Shown one piece after another: positions 1 through 11,299 of a DNA stretch of 64,000 bases. Where the stretch lies: positions 11,457,092-11,521,091 of the forward strand of contig OY740777.1 in the NCBI GenBank assembly GCA_963513935.1. Direction: 5' to 3'. The stretch's first letter is position 1; each line of letters begins with the position of its first letter. The notes under the pieces are model-generated. The model was not told the origin of the DNA, did not search any database, and saw nothing but the letters and a program-made list of their open reading frames with translations. A program made the position numbers and the translations under genes. Source of the stretch: Aphrophora alni. Taxonomy: Eukaryota; Arthropoda; Insecta; Hemiptera; Aphrophoridae.

Positions 1-900
1 AGTTCCTCCCCTAACATTTACAGTTCTCTACAAACTATCTCACATCCCCTTTTTTACTTCCAACTTCTTGCAGTCTACTAAGCCATTAAATTTATAAGCC
101 TATTTCAACAAATCCAATCAAACAACCCCCCCTCTAATATAAACCCAACTTTATAGTAGATCGTAAAACAATAAATCGATGTTTCCCCTTTGACCATAAA
201 CAAACCACCCCGTTGTCTTCCCCGATATAAATCCCTCGACCAATGATTGGCCAATCACAAGTGAGCATTACATTGACCGACTAATTCCCATAAGCACACT
301 TAACGACGATACAAAATGGTGTTTATTTTGAAAATCCTGCCACAAATTGACACGTCACTCCAACGCCCTCCCTTAAACCACCAACCCTTACGAACCTACA
401 ACCGGGAATTTTTATGATTATAGTTCCCCGGAGATTAAGAACTACATGATTGGATGTATTTTTTTATCTCCGTATTTTGAAAACAATATTTCATTGTGTT
501 TTTTGTTGTTTAAAGGTGAATGTCCAAATAAACATTGTAAAATAGATTTCGTTGAAACAAGTTTTTATACAGGAAAGACGCTAAGATACAAAATTCTGTT
601 GCAACGTAGATAAAACCTTAACAATTTCTTCCAGTTAACTATTGAAACTTGAGATCATTTCCTAAAATACCAACACAACACACGCTTCTTGCAAGTTGTC
701 GACAAAAGAAACAGTGTTACCAACCTAAACAAGAAATGTTTATCAAACCGAGTTATATACTGTTTCCACTGTTCAAAACCTTTAAATAAATCAAAACTGA
801 AGTGGCGTGCGTTATTTTTTTCCCCCTTCCCGAAGACTCTAATCATCTGACAAGTGGTCACGTTGAAGTGGACAAGTATTTGATATTCTCCAAAGACTAC
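1..900. other. non-coding, C-rich and G-poor start of window with a CCAAT palindrome
   Basis: No gene is seen. The first 400 bases are strikingly poor in G on the plus strand while rich in C runs, a local strand asymmetry. The perfect 14-bp palindrome TGATTGGCCAATCA lies at 244-257 and contains two inverted CCAAT boxes, which are also TGATTG-type PBC cores. The short frame at 655-861 has no recognisable features. Confidence 0.5.
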
Positions 901-912
901 TAAATCATGTTT

Positions 913-963
913 TCTGTGACGTAATCACAGTTGAGAAGTTATAAAAACATGAGTCATTTGCAT
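913..963. promoter_or_regulatory. clustered CREB/AP-1/POU-octamer motifs
   Basis: Within 51 bp are a palindromic CTGTGACGTAATCACAG (CRE/bZIP-like TGACGTAA core), TGAGTCA (AP-1) at 950-956, and the overlapping perfect octamer ATTTGCAT at 956-963. The close packing of three high-information sites suggests an enhancer core. Function is inferred. Confidence 0.35.
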
Positions 964-1539
964 AAACACGAATATGTCAAGGTGTCTCAGGACAACTCTG
1001 GTTCTGGGAGAAGAAGGGAAAACAGTTGGCAGATTCCAACTGGCCTTTAGTTCCATCTAGCAACACTGTTAAATTAATAATGTATATTTAATAGGGATTA
1101 AGATTACTTACAGTCTAGCAAACATCATTGTCATTCTTATTAAACGTTGCAAGTAATCCCTTACTCGCACAGAAAAAGAAAAGACGAATAAAAGAAAAGT
1201 TTTATTTCTACATTAAATTTTTTTTTATTTTAATATTTTCTCAACAATCTCAATAATTCAACATTGCCAAATAACTTTAAAACCAGAATTTAACAAACCT
1301 ATGATAAAGTCTCCAATACTAAACAGAAATACACAATAGTGTGTTCATTATTTTAAAATGTAAATAAATAGTTTGCACATTTTTTATTACATTGTTTTTC
1401 TGTGTGCCTAGAGACCAAATTGGGATAATTTCATTTTTTAATAATAGACGATTTAAGAAACTCTTTACGTAATTAATTACTCTTCGTGTGCTTATGAGAG
1501 ATTTACCATATTTGAATTCAGAATAAGGGATAAAGATGT

Positions 1540-2760
<1,221 letters not shown>

Positions 2761-2803
2761 AAACCATTCTCTGTTTGAAATTATTTGTTAATGATGGTAG
2801 TTC

Positions 2804-2876
2804 AATTTTATTATTATGCATTTTTCGGACATTTGTCATGATGGCAAATATCCGAAAAATGCATAATAATATTATT
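2804..2876. mobile_element. short palindromic element, related to the one at 51574
   Basis: Two inverted arms of about 33 bp (2804-2837 and 2844-2876) share the core CATTTTTCGGACATTTG and are separated by 6 bp. The same core forms the terminal inverted repeats of the element at 51574-51897. Homology to that locus continues outside the arm (2766-2803 matches the complement of 51898-51935). This copy looks like an internally deleted member of the same family. Confidence 0.7.
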
Positions 2877-3044
2877 TGAATCCAATTGAAATTACGTTTA
2901 ATTCTACCCCCAGCCCTCCTCAAATTTGATTTCTGGACAAAATGTGAGACTCCTAACAATAAATCGAATACACAAAGTGATAAAACAAAAATCAGGTAAT
3001 ATTCAAACGAAAATATTTGCAGTTTATCTACTGTATGTTTATTC

Positions 3045-3180
3045 CCATACTTTAAATTCCCTATTTATTTTCCTACTTTAAATTTCCCACTTATTTTCCT
3101 ACTTTAAATTTCCCATTTATTATCCTACTTTAAAATTCCCATTTATTTTCCTACTTTAAATTTCCCATTTATATCCTAAT
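3045..3180. repeat. tandem repeat, about 31-bp unit, five copies
   Basis: The unit reads roughly TTTATTTTCCTACTTTAAAT followed by TTCCCA and is repeated about five times with small changes. Related single units occur in inverted orientation at 3410-3434 and, more diverged, at 3845-3925. Confidence 0.85.
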
Positions 3181-3434
3181 TAAACATTCTGTCAGTACTT
3201 AATATACATGTAAACTCTATATTTTATGTATTATTTTCCTTTTATATAATTCTTCTTTTTTGCGATCGACAACTTATATATATTAAGTATTGACATAAAT
3301 ATAAATATAAGTTATAGATCTCAAAAAGAAGCAGTGTATAAAAATAAAATAATACATTATATAGAGTTTACATATATATTAATTATTCACAGAAATTTTT
3401 AAGTAAGAGAATAAATGGGAAATTTAAAGTTGGA
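3160..3434. mobile_element. foldback (MITE-like) element
   Basis: The arm at 3160-3240 (containing TTTCCCATTTAT and TGTAAACTCTATAT) reappears inverted at 3345-3434, with about 100 bp between. The arms are imperfect and no open frame is inside. It overlaps the tandem array at its left edge, which suggests the array grew from the element's terminus. Confidence 0.6.
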
Positions 3435-4925
3435 CTATACATATATAGGTCTATATATTATCTGAATAGATAATTTGTTAATACCGTTGGCGATTACAGT
3501 TCTTAAAGATTAATATATAATATAAAAACTTGCATTTTCTTATATACAATATATGAAAAATTAATCAAAATGGACGCCAATTGTTTATATCACTGAAACG
3601 TTATAATGGTAATGTATAAATATAATTTAAAAGTAATTTGGTAAAAGCATAAAAGTAAATAATACAGATATTTTAATGATCAATATTAAAGTATGTCTTA
3701 AAAATTGAGTTTTCCGTACATAAAAGGCTTGCCAAACAGTTACTAGATGGCTGGCATTGTGTTTAAACCTTACGTAGTCAAAACGACAACCCTCACAAAA
3801 TGACAGAAAGTTATATTCATTTTAAGTCTATATATCGGCACAGATTAACTGGAAACTATTCCCAATTTATTCTGCTACTTTAATATTTCAGATTGTCCCA
3901 ATTATTCTCCTATTTTAATGTTTCACTCATGCATATGATCAATTCGCTACACCATTATACAGACAATAGATGACGTCATCCAGTAATAACGTATTGGAAA
4001 TTAATTCTCAAAACAAGTAAGTTTCTGCCCACTCTTACATGATGTAAAACAACTTAATTACAATAGAACCTAACGCCGCATTACGCCTCTAACACAAGTT
4101 ATGAAATACTCGTGTTTCTTTTTGTAATAAATTAACAATAAAATAAAGATATTATTGAACCTAGCCGACAGTGAAATATAGGCGTACTTTATCTTCATCC
4201 TATGCCAATTATCCTTCGTACCTAACCTAGCTTAACGTGGAGAATATTGAGTCGTCGGATAGAAGGACTCAATCAGCGAATTGTTAGAAGTTAATCATTT
4301 AGCGTTACTTAAAATTGGTTCAACAATTAGATTAGTATATTATTTTTTTAAACTAATTAAATTGCGAAATAAAACTTAAGGAAACTCTTTATAAAATAAC
4401 AAAATTTACACTAAATGTAAACCTATTCTTAAGAACTATGAATCAAACATAGTTTATTTTACTTCAAATCTAGGGTTTGGATATTTTCAAGGTCAAATAA
4501 CCGCTAAACCCGTGTTTTATCAATAATACGTGTTCTGTAGTCACCATTATTTAAACCGAATTGATAACAAAGCTACTAGGTCATGTAAACACAAGTATCT
4601 GCGAACTTAGCAGTTTCTGTGCCAACATCTCATTAGTTGACTGCATTCTTATGATGCAATAAGTTTCGTTATCAATAATTTACTAAATTCCATTGTCGGA
4701 CGTTGCGTCAGCGTTCTGGATGTCGGACTTGTGCGTCATGCGCTCAAGAGGCGGGATTTTCCAGTGTTCAGTTTTTCCAAGTTATTACAACACATTTTAA
4801 ATTATTAAAAATATATAGTAGTAGGCTACATTTTAATTTGTCTCTTTTAAAGTTGTTTTTTTACTTGTTTTTTAATTAAATTCAGATTTTCTTCATCCTT
4901 ATATATTTTATAGAACTGATAGCAT

Positions 4926-5028
4926 AAAGATGAAAGAGAGATTTAATACAAGACTACATGAAAAAGGTGTATATCCAGCTATAGTCCTCGGGATTGTCAA
5001 CCACTCGAATATCCTGATATAGCACTAA
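4926..5028 (+). mobile_element. SINE-like family A, copy 1
   Basis: Shares GACTACATGAAAAAGGTGTA and the following GGGATT...CAACC...ACTC pattern with four other loci (5122-5207, 13985-14165, 15595-15770 complement, 16937-17075). No coding capacity. Copy 1 and copy 2 flank the interstitial TTAGG-type array at 5066. Confidence 0.6.
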
Positions 5029-5065
5029 AAGAACAAGAATAGATGAAGGTAGGTTTGTGATGAGA

Positions 5066-5124
5066 CCTAACCTAACCTAACCTAACCTAACCTAAACTAA
5101 CCTAACCTAACCTAACCTAACTAA
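5066..5124. repeat. interstitial telomere-type repeat (CCTAA)n
   Basis: Eleven consecutive CCTAA units with one variant (ACTAA). TTAGG/CCTAA is the telomere repeat of most insect orders. This is internal, so it marks past break repair, a retrotransposed telomeric fragment, or a telomere-like motif inside a mobile element. Confidence 0.95.
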
Positions 5125-5207
5125 GACTACATGCAAAAAGGTGTAGATCTAGTTAGGGTACCTTGGGATTACCAACCTCGTACTCACCTAAATGAGCACC
5201 GACAGTA
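5122..5207 (+). mobile_element. SINE-like family A, copy 2
   Basis: Contains GACTACATGCAAAAAGGTGT, then TAGGGTACCTTGGGATTACC and CTCGTACTCACCTAAATGAG, matching the 3' part of the copy at 13985-14165. It directly follows the (CCTAA)n array. Confidence 0.65.
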
Positions 5208-6395
5208 TAATATTTCAATATTGTAACATTGGAATCAAAGCAATGATGTAATGATATTTAAATCAAACACTACCATAGAGTCCCTTAACCAGACAGGAAA
5301 ATATTGTTCTTTTCACAGGAGGAAAATATTTTAATCAATTTAAGTGAATGATTAATTTCACGTAAATTATAATAGGATATTTTGGGGGCGGATTCCTGTG
5401 GGAACAATAAATCATAAATAGGGAAAATTTGGTATATTTTAGTAAAAATATAGTGCGGAGCGCCTTGATATAAAAGATATCAATTTATATGGAATTTCAA
5501 TTATTAATAGTAATTTTAGTAAAGTTAATATAATTCCTACATTTTCCTTCTGTATTATGATGATTAGAAAAAAAAATTAAGGCGTGTGCTGTTATTACTA
5601 GGTAGATATACAAATTACCAACCTGGTAATGCTTATTATGAAATAATACGAAGGCTGTTATGTGAAGAAATATATTTTTTGTAATGTTGGCAACCTTGCA
5701 GATGATCTCTCTGTCATGCTGTCTGGTTGTACAAAGAGTTTCATTGTTATTTATATCTTTAAATTTATTCATTTTTTCATCGGTTATGTATAATTATTTT
5801 CTTTTCATGTAATACGAACAATAAAAACACTGTTCTTATTATTTTCCCTATATAAATTACTTAATCGTTATTTGAGGAGAGTTTAAAAACAAAGATGGTT
5901 CTAAAACATCATCAAGTTCATTAGAGTCTACTGCCAGCATAATTCCAACAACAATCTCAACTTTCAGCTATTTCTAAGTATCATTGAACTTAATGTTTCA
6001 GTTGTATGCCTGTTTCTTTCTCTCTCTCTCCCTCTCTCATGTTGCATGCCACGATCAGAGTTGTGCATAAATTGGATCATGATTCTATGTAAAGCAGCGG
6101 CAACAGGGGGTTTTGGAATACATTACTTGCCTCGGCACTGCCTGATTGAGTGTTATTCTCTACACTTAGCTTCAAGGAAGATTGTTTTGAAATCTTCATT
6201 TTAGAGTGCGTGGTGAAGATTTGGTTCACAGAGATAGACGAAAAATTTGACGTTTTTATTCGGATTTTTACATTTTCAATACACTGTATTTGTAAAGCTA
6301 GGATAAACGATTGGAAACATATTGTTTGTAACAATTAAAGATGAAAAATTATTATCTCGGAATTTGTATTACTTTTATAAAAAAGCTCATTTCTG
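5208..6395. other. non-coding stretch
   Basis: Only short unconserved-looking open frames (5497-5772, 6077-6338) with no recognisable domain. A short CT-rich run lies at 6015-6037. Nothing else supported. Confidence 0.4.
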
Positions 6396-6403
6396 AAGAT
6401 GTA

Positions 6404-6991
6404 GTGCCATCTCATCCCAGTGCTATCTCATCCAATTTCCATCCAATTTCCTAGAAAAAAGTGCCATCTCGTCCAGTGCAGTTTTACAGTTGATTAACCT
6501 AACCTAACCTTCCCTAACCTAACGGCCGTTTTGAATATTTTCATATTTTATTTGTAATTTATGTCAAATATTTCTGTTAATATACAAGCGGTTTCATATT
6601 CTACAAACCTACATTAGAACAGACTGTTGTTGAACTGCGCAACCTGGAGCCTAGGTAAGGAGCACCCGCAAGAAGATTAGTTTTCTCCCTGTATTACATA
6701 CAAGGCGAGTTTTAACATGATTGTACATGATTTATTTCATTATGATATAAAACGCAAAGAAAATTTAGGGGGGTTTAAATAGTATGAAGCTAGAAAATAT
6801 GCAAGACCCGAAAATTTATAAATAATAAGGATTTCATAAAATTATAAAGGTAGGCTACTACAAACGTTCCAATAGTTTTTGTAGACCTGTCAAGTAAACA
6901 ATAGCATAGGTTTTTGGACGAGATGGCACTAGTTGGCGGGTAAAGAATTAACCCCCTGCCATACGTCCGTGGAATCTGGATGAGATGGCAC
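6404..6991. mobile_element. MITE-like element with nested inverted repeats
   Basis: GTGCCATCTCATCC at the left edge (6404) is matched by its complement GGATGAGATGGCAC at the right edge (ending 6991). A second internal pair, GTGCCATCTCGTCC near 6461 and its complement near 6913, gives a nested terminal/subterminal arrangement. It is 588 bp with no transposase frame and carries a (CCTAA) stretch inside. A target-site duplication is not clear. Confidence 0.65.
6493..6523. repeat. short interstitial CCTAA repeats
   Basis: About five CCTAA-like units, partly degenerate, followed by CCTAACGGCCG. Two similar clusters lie at 7733-7750 and 7883-7916; the latter is also followed by CCTAACGG, so these are related by descent and not just independent telomeric repeats. 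Confidence 0.85.
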
Positions 6992-7882
6992 GACAAATAT
7001 TCCGAATGTTTTCGTTTCAAAAATACAATTATTTCAATGAAACGCAATTTTTATTTTACCTTTTCACTACCTACATAACAACCCCTATTTTAATATGTTG
7101 TAAACAAAATGTTCAGAAGATTTCCCCCATTACAAGGACACTTGTGTTATCTCGACAAACCAAAAACAATTTAATCTCTCAGATTTGATATCAAGAAACG
7201 GATATTTTAGTCTACTATACGTCTTTACTTCTACTCAAAATGCCATTTCAAAGCAGTGAAAGTATATCTCCCCCTAGTAAGGGTTCCGGACCGCTTCAAT
7301 GTGTAGAGCCCGGGACGCCCTGAGGCTGTATTGTGCTTATTAAGACATCAGACTAGAGAATCGTGCGTTTCCAATGCTTGTACTAAAAGCTATTATTACC
7401 AGCTCTAACTGCCCTACCTTAACAACACACCACAACATCGATCTCAAACATGATAGGTTCATTTTTTAAATCTCACATATTCCTAGTTTCTCATATAAAA
7501 TGGAGAAAGTTTATTAATGGGGGTCAAAAAACTTGTGTTAATTTTTTCATGCAAAATTAACTTGTACACCAAATCAAAAATAGTAGTTTTTGCAATAGGG
7601 TTTGAATATTTTTAGTCGTTATCGTGAGCGACTGATAGACTGATTTTATAAAATTTGGTTTTGGGCATATTTTAGGAATGTTTCCGATGTTTTGTTTTTA
7701 AATTTTGTTTTAAATAACGTAACACTTTTTGCAACCTAACCTAACCTATCCCAAACACTCAACTAAATTCAGTTTAAATATTTTATCGAATTGTTCTCAA
7801 ACATATCCTGTAAGGATCTAAACAAAGCATATTAGTAACCACCTACTCTGAACTAATTCCTAAATGAACCAGTGACATTATC

Positions 7883-7916
7883 TAACCTAACCGAACCTAA
7901 TCCAACCTAACCTAAC
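7883..7916. repeat. short interstitial CCTAA repeats
   Basis: Degenerate CCTAA units ending CCTAACGG, resembling the cluster in the MITE at 6493-6523. A smaller cluster is at 7733-7750. Confidence 0.8.
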
Positions 7917-8065
7917 GGTGATTGTATAAAAAATATTTCCCTTAAAAATCGAAATTTAATGACGCATAATAAATTTCTGTCACGTGGCAGAAAAAAAATT
8001 GTGGTTTATAAATAATTTGTAAAACAACATAATGAGTATTGAAGCCTAATGAAAGTTTAAATTGA

Positions 8066-8067
<2 letters not shown>

Positions 8068-8098
<31 letters not shown>
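8068..8098. repeat. poly(T) run of 31
   Basis: Homopolymer. It could be the poly(A) tail of a minus-strand retroelement, but the flanks give no recognisable element. Confidence 0.95.
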
Positions 8099-8106
<8 letters not shown>

Positions 8107-9866
8107 AAAATGCAATATGCCTATAACTTCGATACCAAATTAACTACCATAAGAAAATAAATGGCGAAAACTCTACTTACATTAAATTTCTCTTTTTCTG
8201 GCTTTTGAGGATGGCGATGAATTATTTGTTTAGTTTTTGTTTGAGAAAGTTAATGCAATATTTTTGCACAGTTGATCATATCGAATATAAATAAAATTAG
8301 TATAGTCAACGTAATAATATCGGAGAAAAAATTATATTTTAAATTTTCATCGGAAAATATTTTTCTGAAAGAAAATTGTTTTCATTGTAATAAGAAGAGA
8401 ATAGTGAGGATTGGTACCTAATCAGTAGACGATAATGAAGGAACAAAAATTTAAAAAAACAAAAACACAAATATCAACCAAATTGGATTGTAATGAAACA
8501 CGATTTGGGACAAGTTTAGACTAGATTTTGGAAAAAGATAATCAAGCTTGGATTCTATTTAAATATTAAATTATATTTCCTAATACAAAAGACTACAAAA
8601 ATTTGATAAGAGAGAACATTTTAATACTCTCTCTGATAATAAATACACAATTATACAAAATTAAAAAAAAGATATCGCATTTTTCTCGAAAATAATTACT
8701 ATATTAACATTTTGAGTTGTAGCTCAGAAATCAATATTATGGACTCCGTGCTCTCCAAAAGAAATTTAATCTTGAAAATTTTGACATCAATTTGTTTGAT
8801 ATACACATAACTTTTTGTTGATAAGTTAGAAACCAACATTAAGTGAACTTTAAACTGGTAATATTGTGATAGGCAATTGAATGTCAGTAAAACGTATAAA
8901 TTAATTAGTTTATAGTTTGATTATGTTAGTAGAAATTTACTTTATCCCATTACATTCTTGTATTTATGAAAAACTTTTGTTAAATTCGTTTATTTAATTA
9001 TTTTTTTAAATATTTTGTATAGAAACATTATAATTATTTTGTAATTTATATTGAGAATGCACTGACAATACCTTTGTATCTATTATAACAAAATAAAAAA
9101 TAATTTAAAAAATGTCATATTTAAAAAAAAAACTACTTTAATCTAATTGAAATGTATTATAGAAAACTATTTTTTTAAAACAGAAATGTATAATAATTAT
9201 TAAAAGTATTTTAATTAATTGAAATAAATAAAACATGTAAATGAATGAACCGCAACGTCTGTTATCACAGAGCATAAGTCCTACTTGAAGTAGAACTCAT
9301 TTGCATTTCATTAAAGTAATTAAAAATATCCATTAAACAAACATGTATAGATAGAAAAACAACAGAATGCATTCGTTACGAGGCACGATTTTATAACGAA
9401 AATATATATTTACCGACATCATGCAAGAATTCTACATATTCGATTTGAACAATGAAGTAAACACTTCAAAGTTTAGATAATTAAAATTTTATTGTAGGTG
9501 ATCAGTAATCATATTTAAACGTGATTAATATTAGACTGGATTGTGTTCCATTAATCCGAGTAAGTCTTGTAAAATGTAAAAATTTTCCTTCATTGGATTA
9601 GATTTATAGTTATTTATTTTTCGGGGTATATATTTACGGTAAATATAGTGGTATTTGTGATTTATCTTACAAATGTTACAACTTTACTTACAAGACATTA
9701 CTTTTTATAGATAATTTTAAATTTAATAATAATAAACGTATAGGTTATTGCAATTAGGCCTACTACTTAATAACAATAAAATATATTAATTATTTTAAAT
9801 AATTAATTAAATAACTATTATATATTTTATAGTTTAATATATTAATATATAATTATTATTATTTCA

Positions 9867-9914
<48 letters not shown>

Positions 9915-10003
9915 TGTATAGACATAACTTTAAAATTATTTATTTTACTCAATTATGTTTTACCGATTATCTCTGAAATAATTGGAAAAAATTTGGCAGT
10001 GGA
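8099..10003. other. AT-rich non-coding DNA downstream of Ubx
   Basis: No gene is seen. It could include an extended Ubx 3' UTR on the minus strand. An octamer ATTTGCAT is at 9299-9306. The (AT)n tract at 9869-9912 is described separately. Confidence 0.4.
9869..9912. repeat. (AT)n microsatellite inside a CATG-flanked palindrome
   Basis: About 22 AT units. The flanks TTTCATG and CATGTA extend the dyad symmetry, so the tract could extrude a cruciform. Confidence 0.95.
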
Positions 10004-10009
10004 TTTATT
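10004..10009 (-). terminator. candidate distal poly(A) signal of Ubx
   Basis: A second AATAAA on the minus strand, about 980 nt after the stop codon. Further hexamers exist beyond it (for example near 9937), so the longest isoform could end later. Confidence 0.3.
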
Positions 10010-10527
10010 TTATAAAAATAAACGGTTCAATAACACTTTCTTTCAAGGCACTTGCATAACTTCTACACACACATCCCTTATTTTTAATTATTACTCTGGA
10101 AAAAGGTTTTTAGAATAATGGCTTCCAATACATTTTGTTTGAAGCCTTTGGGACTACACTTGTGAAAAAATTCATCGAAAACTTTAAGACAGGTTTTGAG
10201 AGAATCGTAATTTTGTGTTTATACTAAATTTGATTAAAATCTATTCAAGCCTTTCGGCTGTAAAACAATGCACACAAAATAAACAGAAATAAATCGCCTT
10301 TTTTACTCAAAAGAACAAGCTGAGTGTCTGAATAAATATTTTACCTGTAATAAATAAAAACAACAAATATAATAAATTTTATAATTAATTAATTAATTTG
10401 TTATTTTTAGCTACACAAAAAATTTTCATTTAATAAATAACCAATAGTACATTATAGGTTCACCATACGTTAATGAGAAGACATTTTACTATATAAATCA
10501 ATTGTAAAACTTTCTCCATTTCTAGAA

Positions 10528-10535
10528 TTACGTAT
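10528..10535 (-). promoter_or_regulatory. 8-mer match to the iab-8-5p microRNA seed in the Ubx 3' UTR
   Basis: The minus strand reads ATACGTAA, complementary to nucleotides 1-8 of iab-8-5p as I recall its sequence (UUACGUAU). The bithorax-complex microRNAs iab-4 and iab-8 are known to target Ubx 3' UTRs in flies. The site lies between the proximal and distal poly(A) signals, so only a long isoform would carry it. Weaker TATACGT matches to iab-4-5p lie at 8892-8898 and 9736-9742. Confidence 0.4.
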
Positions 10536-10638
10536 TGTTCTATAAAACGAATTCATACGAAAAAATCTTGCAAGTTTAATTGATAAATATAAATAAATAA
10601 TAAGCGGGATTAAAACAAATAAATTATACTTTAAACGT

Positions 10639-10644
10639 TTTATT
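10639..10644 (-). terminator. proximal poly(A) signal AATAAA of Ubx
   Basis: Plus-strand TTTATT reads AATAAA on the minus strand, the first canonical hexamer after the Ubx stop. T/G-rich sequence follows within about 30 nt on the minus strand, as expected downstream of a cleavage site. In AT-rich DNA the hexamer also arises by chance. Confidence 0.45.
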
Positions 10645-10985
10645 GTTATATTTAATACGCTTATGAAAATCTACAACATTTTACCACCTTTTACATCAAT
10701 ATTCATTTTGAAAAGACGTGTACTTTAAAAAAATGCAGAACATTTAAACAAATATCAATCAATCAATTAAATTTTCCTACCTTGGAATAGCAGATCCCAT
10801 CTTGGAAATAGAATAGGCTCCAAGTTTAATCCATGTGGAGCACCAGGAAAGGAACGCCAATCCACTGCACTCACTCACACACAAAACAAGTTTCCCCCTT
10901 ACAGAATAAAAAAATACGAACCCCCCCAAAATTAAATCACAATAAAAAAATGTTATAAAACATAAAAGTTTTGACTTTTGGATTG

Positions 10986-11294
<309 letters not shown>

Positions 11295-11299
11295 TCAGT

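Larger units (their letters stand above)
10004..10985 (-). other. Ubx: candidate Ubx 3' UTR
   Basis: This non-coding stretch follows the Ubx stop codon. On the minus strand it has a first AATAAA at 10639-10644 (about 340 nt after the stop) and a later one at 10004-10009 (about 980 nt after the stop). Drosophila Ubx is known to have short and long 3' UTRs by alternative polyadenylation, and this arrangement would allow the same. The real ends cannot be fixed from sequence and the UTR could be longer. The part nearest the stop (10790-10900) is less AT-rich than the rest and might be conserved. Confidence 0.55.

Noticed and set aside
5066..5124. True chromosome end
   Set aside because: Array is only 11 units and is followed by ordinary sequence containing Ubx; it is interstitial.
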